Positions 6,551 to 6,701 of a stretch of 6,701 nucleotides of DNA are shown here, piece by piece. How positions within the stretch are numbered: position 1 is the stretch's first letter; each line of letters opens with the position of its first letter. Origin of the DNA: JBGVMW01 sp045125095 (GTDB lineage: Bacteria; Bacillota; Clostridia; Lachnospirales; Lachnospiraceae); the NCBI GenBank assembly GCA_045125095.1, contig JBGVMW010000181.1, positions 1-6,701 of the forward strand, given 5' to 3'. A model generated the notes under the pieces. That model saw only the letters and a list, made by a program, of their open reading frames with translations, was not told the origin of the DNA and made no database searches. A program made the position numbers and the translations under genes.

Positions 6551-6701
6551 GAATTGTCATAATTGTTTGTGACAGATAGCTGTTTGCTACATAGTCTATA
6601 TGTGACCCTCTGAAAACGTCGGCACTTAGGCTGTGTATTTTACAGCCTTAGTGTCCGCTACGTTTGAAGGGAGCGAGAGCGTGTCGAATATAGACTATGT
6701 A
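6551..6701 (-). repeat. Right copy of 151-bp flanking inverted repeat
   Basis: This is the inverted partner of 9-159, differing at 4 positions. The tail (6551-6587) lies toward the polymerase gene and the foldback core (6588-6701) runs to the window edge, so its outer flank cannot be seen. It lies about 60 bp upstream of the polymerase start codon and may contribute to that gene's promoter region. Near-identity with the left copy implies recent duplication, gene conversion or selection. Confidence 0.92.
6588..6701. mobile_element. 114-bp MITE-like foldback element (right)
   Basis: Same length and same perfect 14-bp ends (6588-6601 and 6688-6701) as the left foldback, in inverted orientation, with three internal substitutions. 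It again starts and ends with TA. The tail side is flanked by AGCTGTTTGC (6578-6587), as in the left copy. The element ends exactly at the window boundary. No transposase is encoded in the window, so any mobility would depend on an enzyme supplied elsewhere. Confidence 0.6.

Noticed and set aside
1..6701. The whole window as one autonomous transposon
   Set aside because: There is no transposase, integrase or recombinase gene between the repeats. The four genes have separate promoters and terminators, and the repeats look like small non-autonomous elements.

Overview
The window looks like an accessory segment of a low-GC Firmicute chromosome, most likely a Lachnospiraceae-type Clostridia. This is inferred from the A+T-rich sequence, the strong AGGAG-type ribosome binding sites, and the style of the YolD and Y-family polymerase proteins, which resemble those seen in gut Lachnospiraceae. 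All four convincing genes are on the minus strand. No plus-strand gene, tRNA, rRNA, CRISPR array or transposase was found.

In the direction of transcription (high to low coordinates) the layout is as follows. (1) A 151-bp repeat (6551-6701) lies upstream of the first gene. (2) A UvrX/UmuC-like Y-family translesion DNA polymerase (4965-6491) has an intact catalytic core and a QLDLF sliding-clamp motif. (3) A short, core-less relative of the repeat (about 4898-4966) follows. (4) A YolD-like protein (4428-4856) comes next and ends in a compact intrinsic terminator. (5) A secreted protein with Ig-like (Big_2-type) repeats (2965-4272) has its own extended -10 promoter and terminator. (6) An 875-residue hybrid sensor kinase (160-2787) has seven membrane segments, a possible PAS-like region, HisKA, HATPase, receiver and HPt modules, and its own promoter. 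(7) A second copy of the 151-bp repeat, in inverted orientation (9-159), directly abuts the kinase stop codon.

The polymerase and YolD form a recognised DNA-damage-tolerance pair and are probably co-transcribed, although a repeat sits in their 108-bp gap. The secreted protein and the kinase each look like separate transcription units. No response regulator gene lies beside the kinase, so its HPt domain must signal to a regulator encoded elsewhere.

The least ordinary content is the repeat family. The two full copies differ at 4 of 151 aligned positions, face each other in inverted orientation and bracket all four genes. Each contains a 114-bp foldback with perfect 14-bp terminal inverted repeats that begin and end in TA, like a small non-autonomous (MITE-type) element. 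The internal relative carries TACATA where the 114-bp core would be, which has the form of a Tc1/mariner-type excision scar. I do not see an obviously new defence or regulatory system; the repeat architecture is the part that most deserves follow-up.
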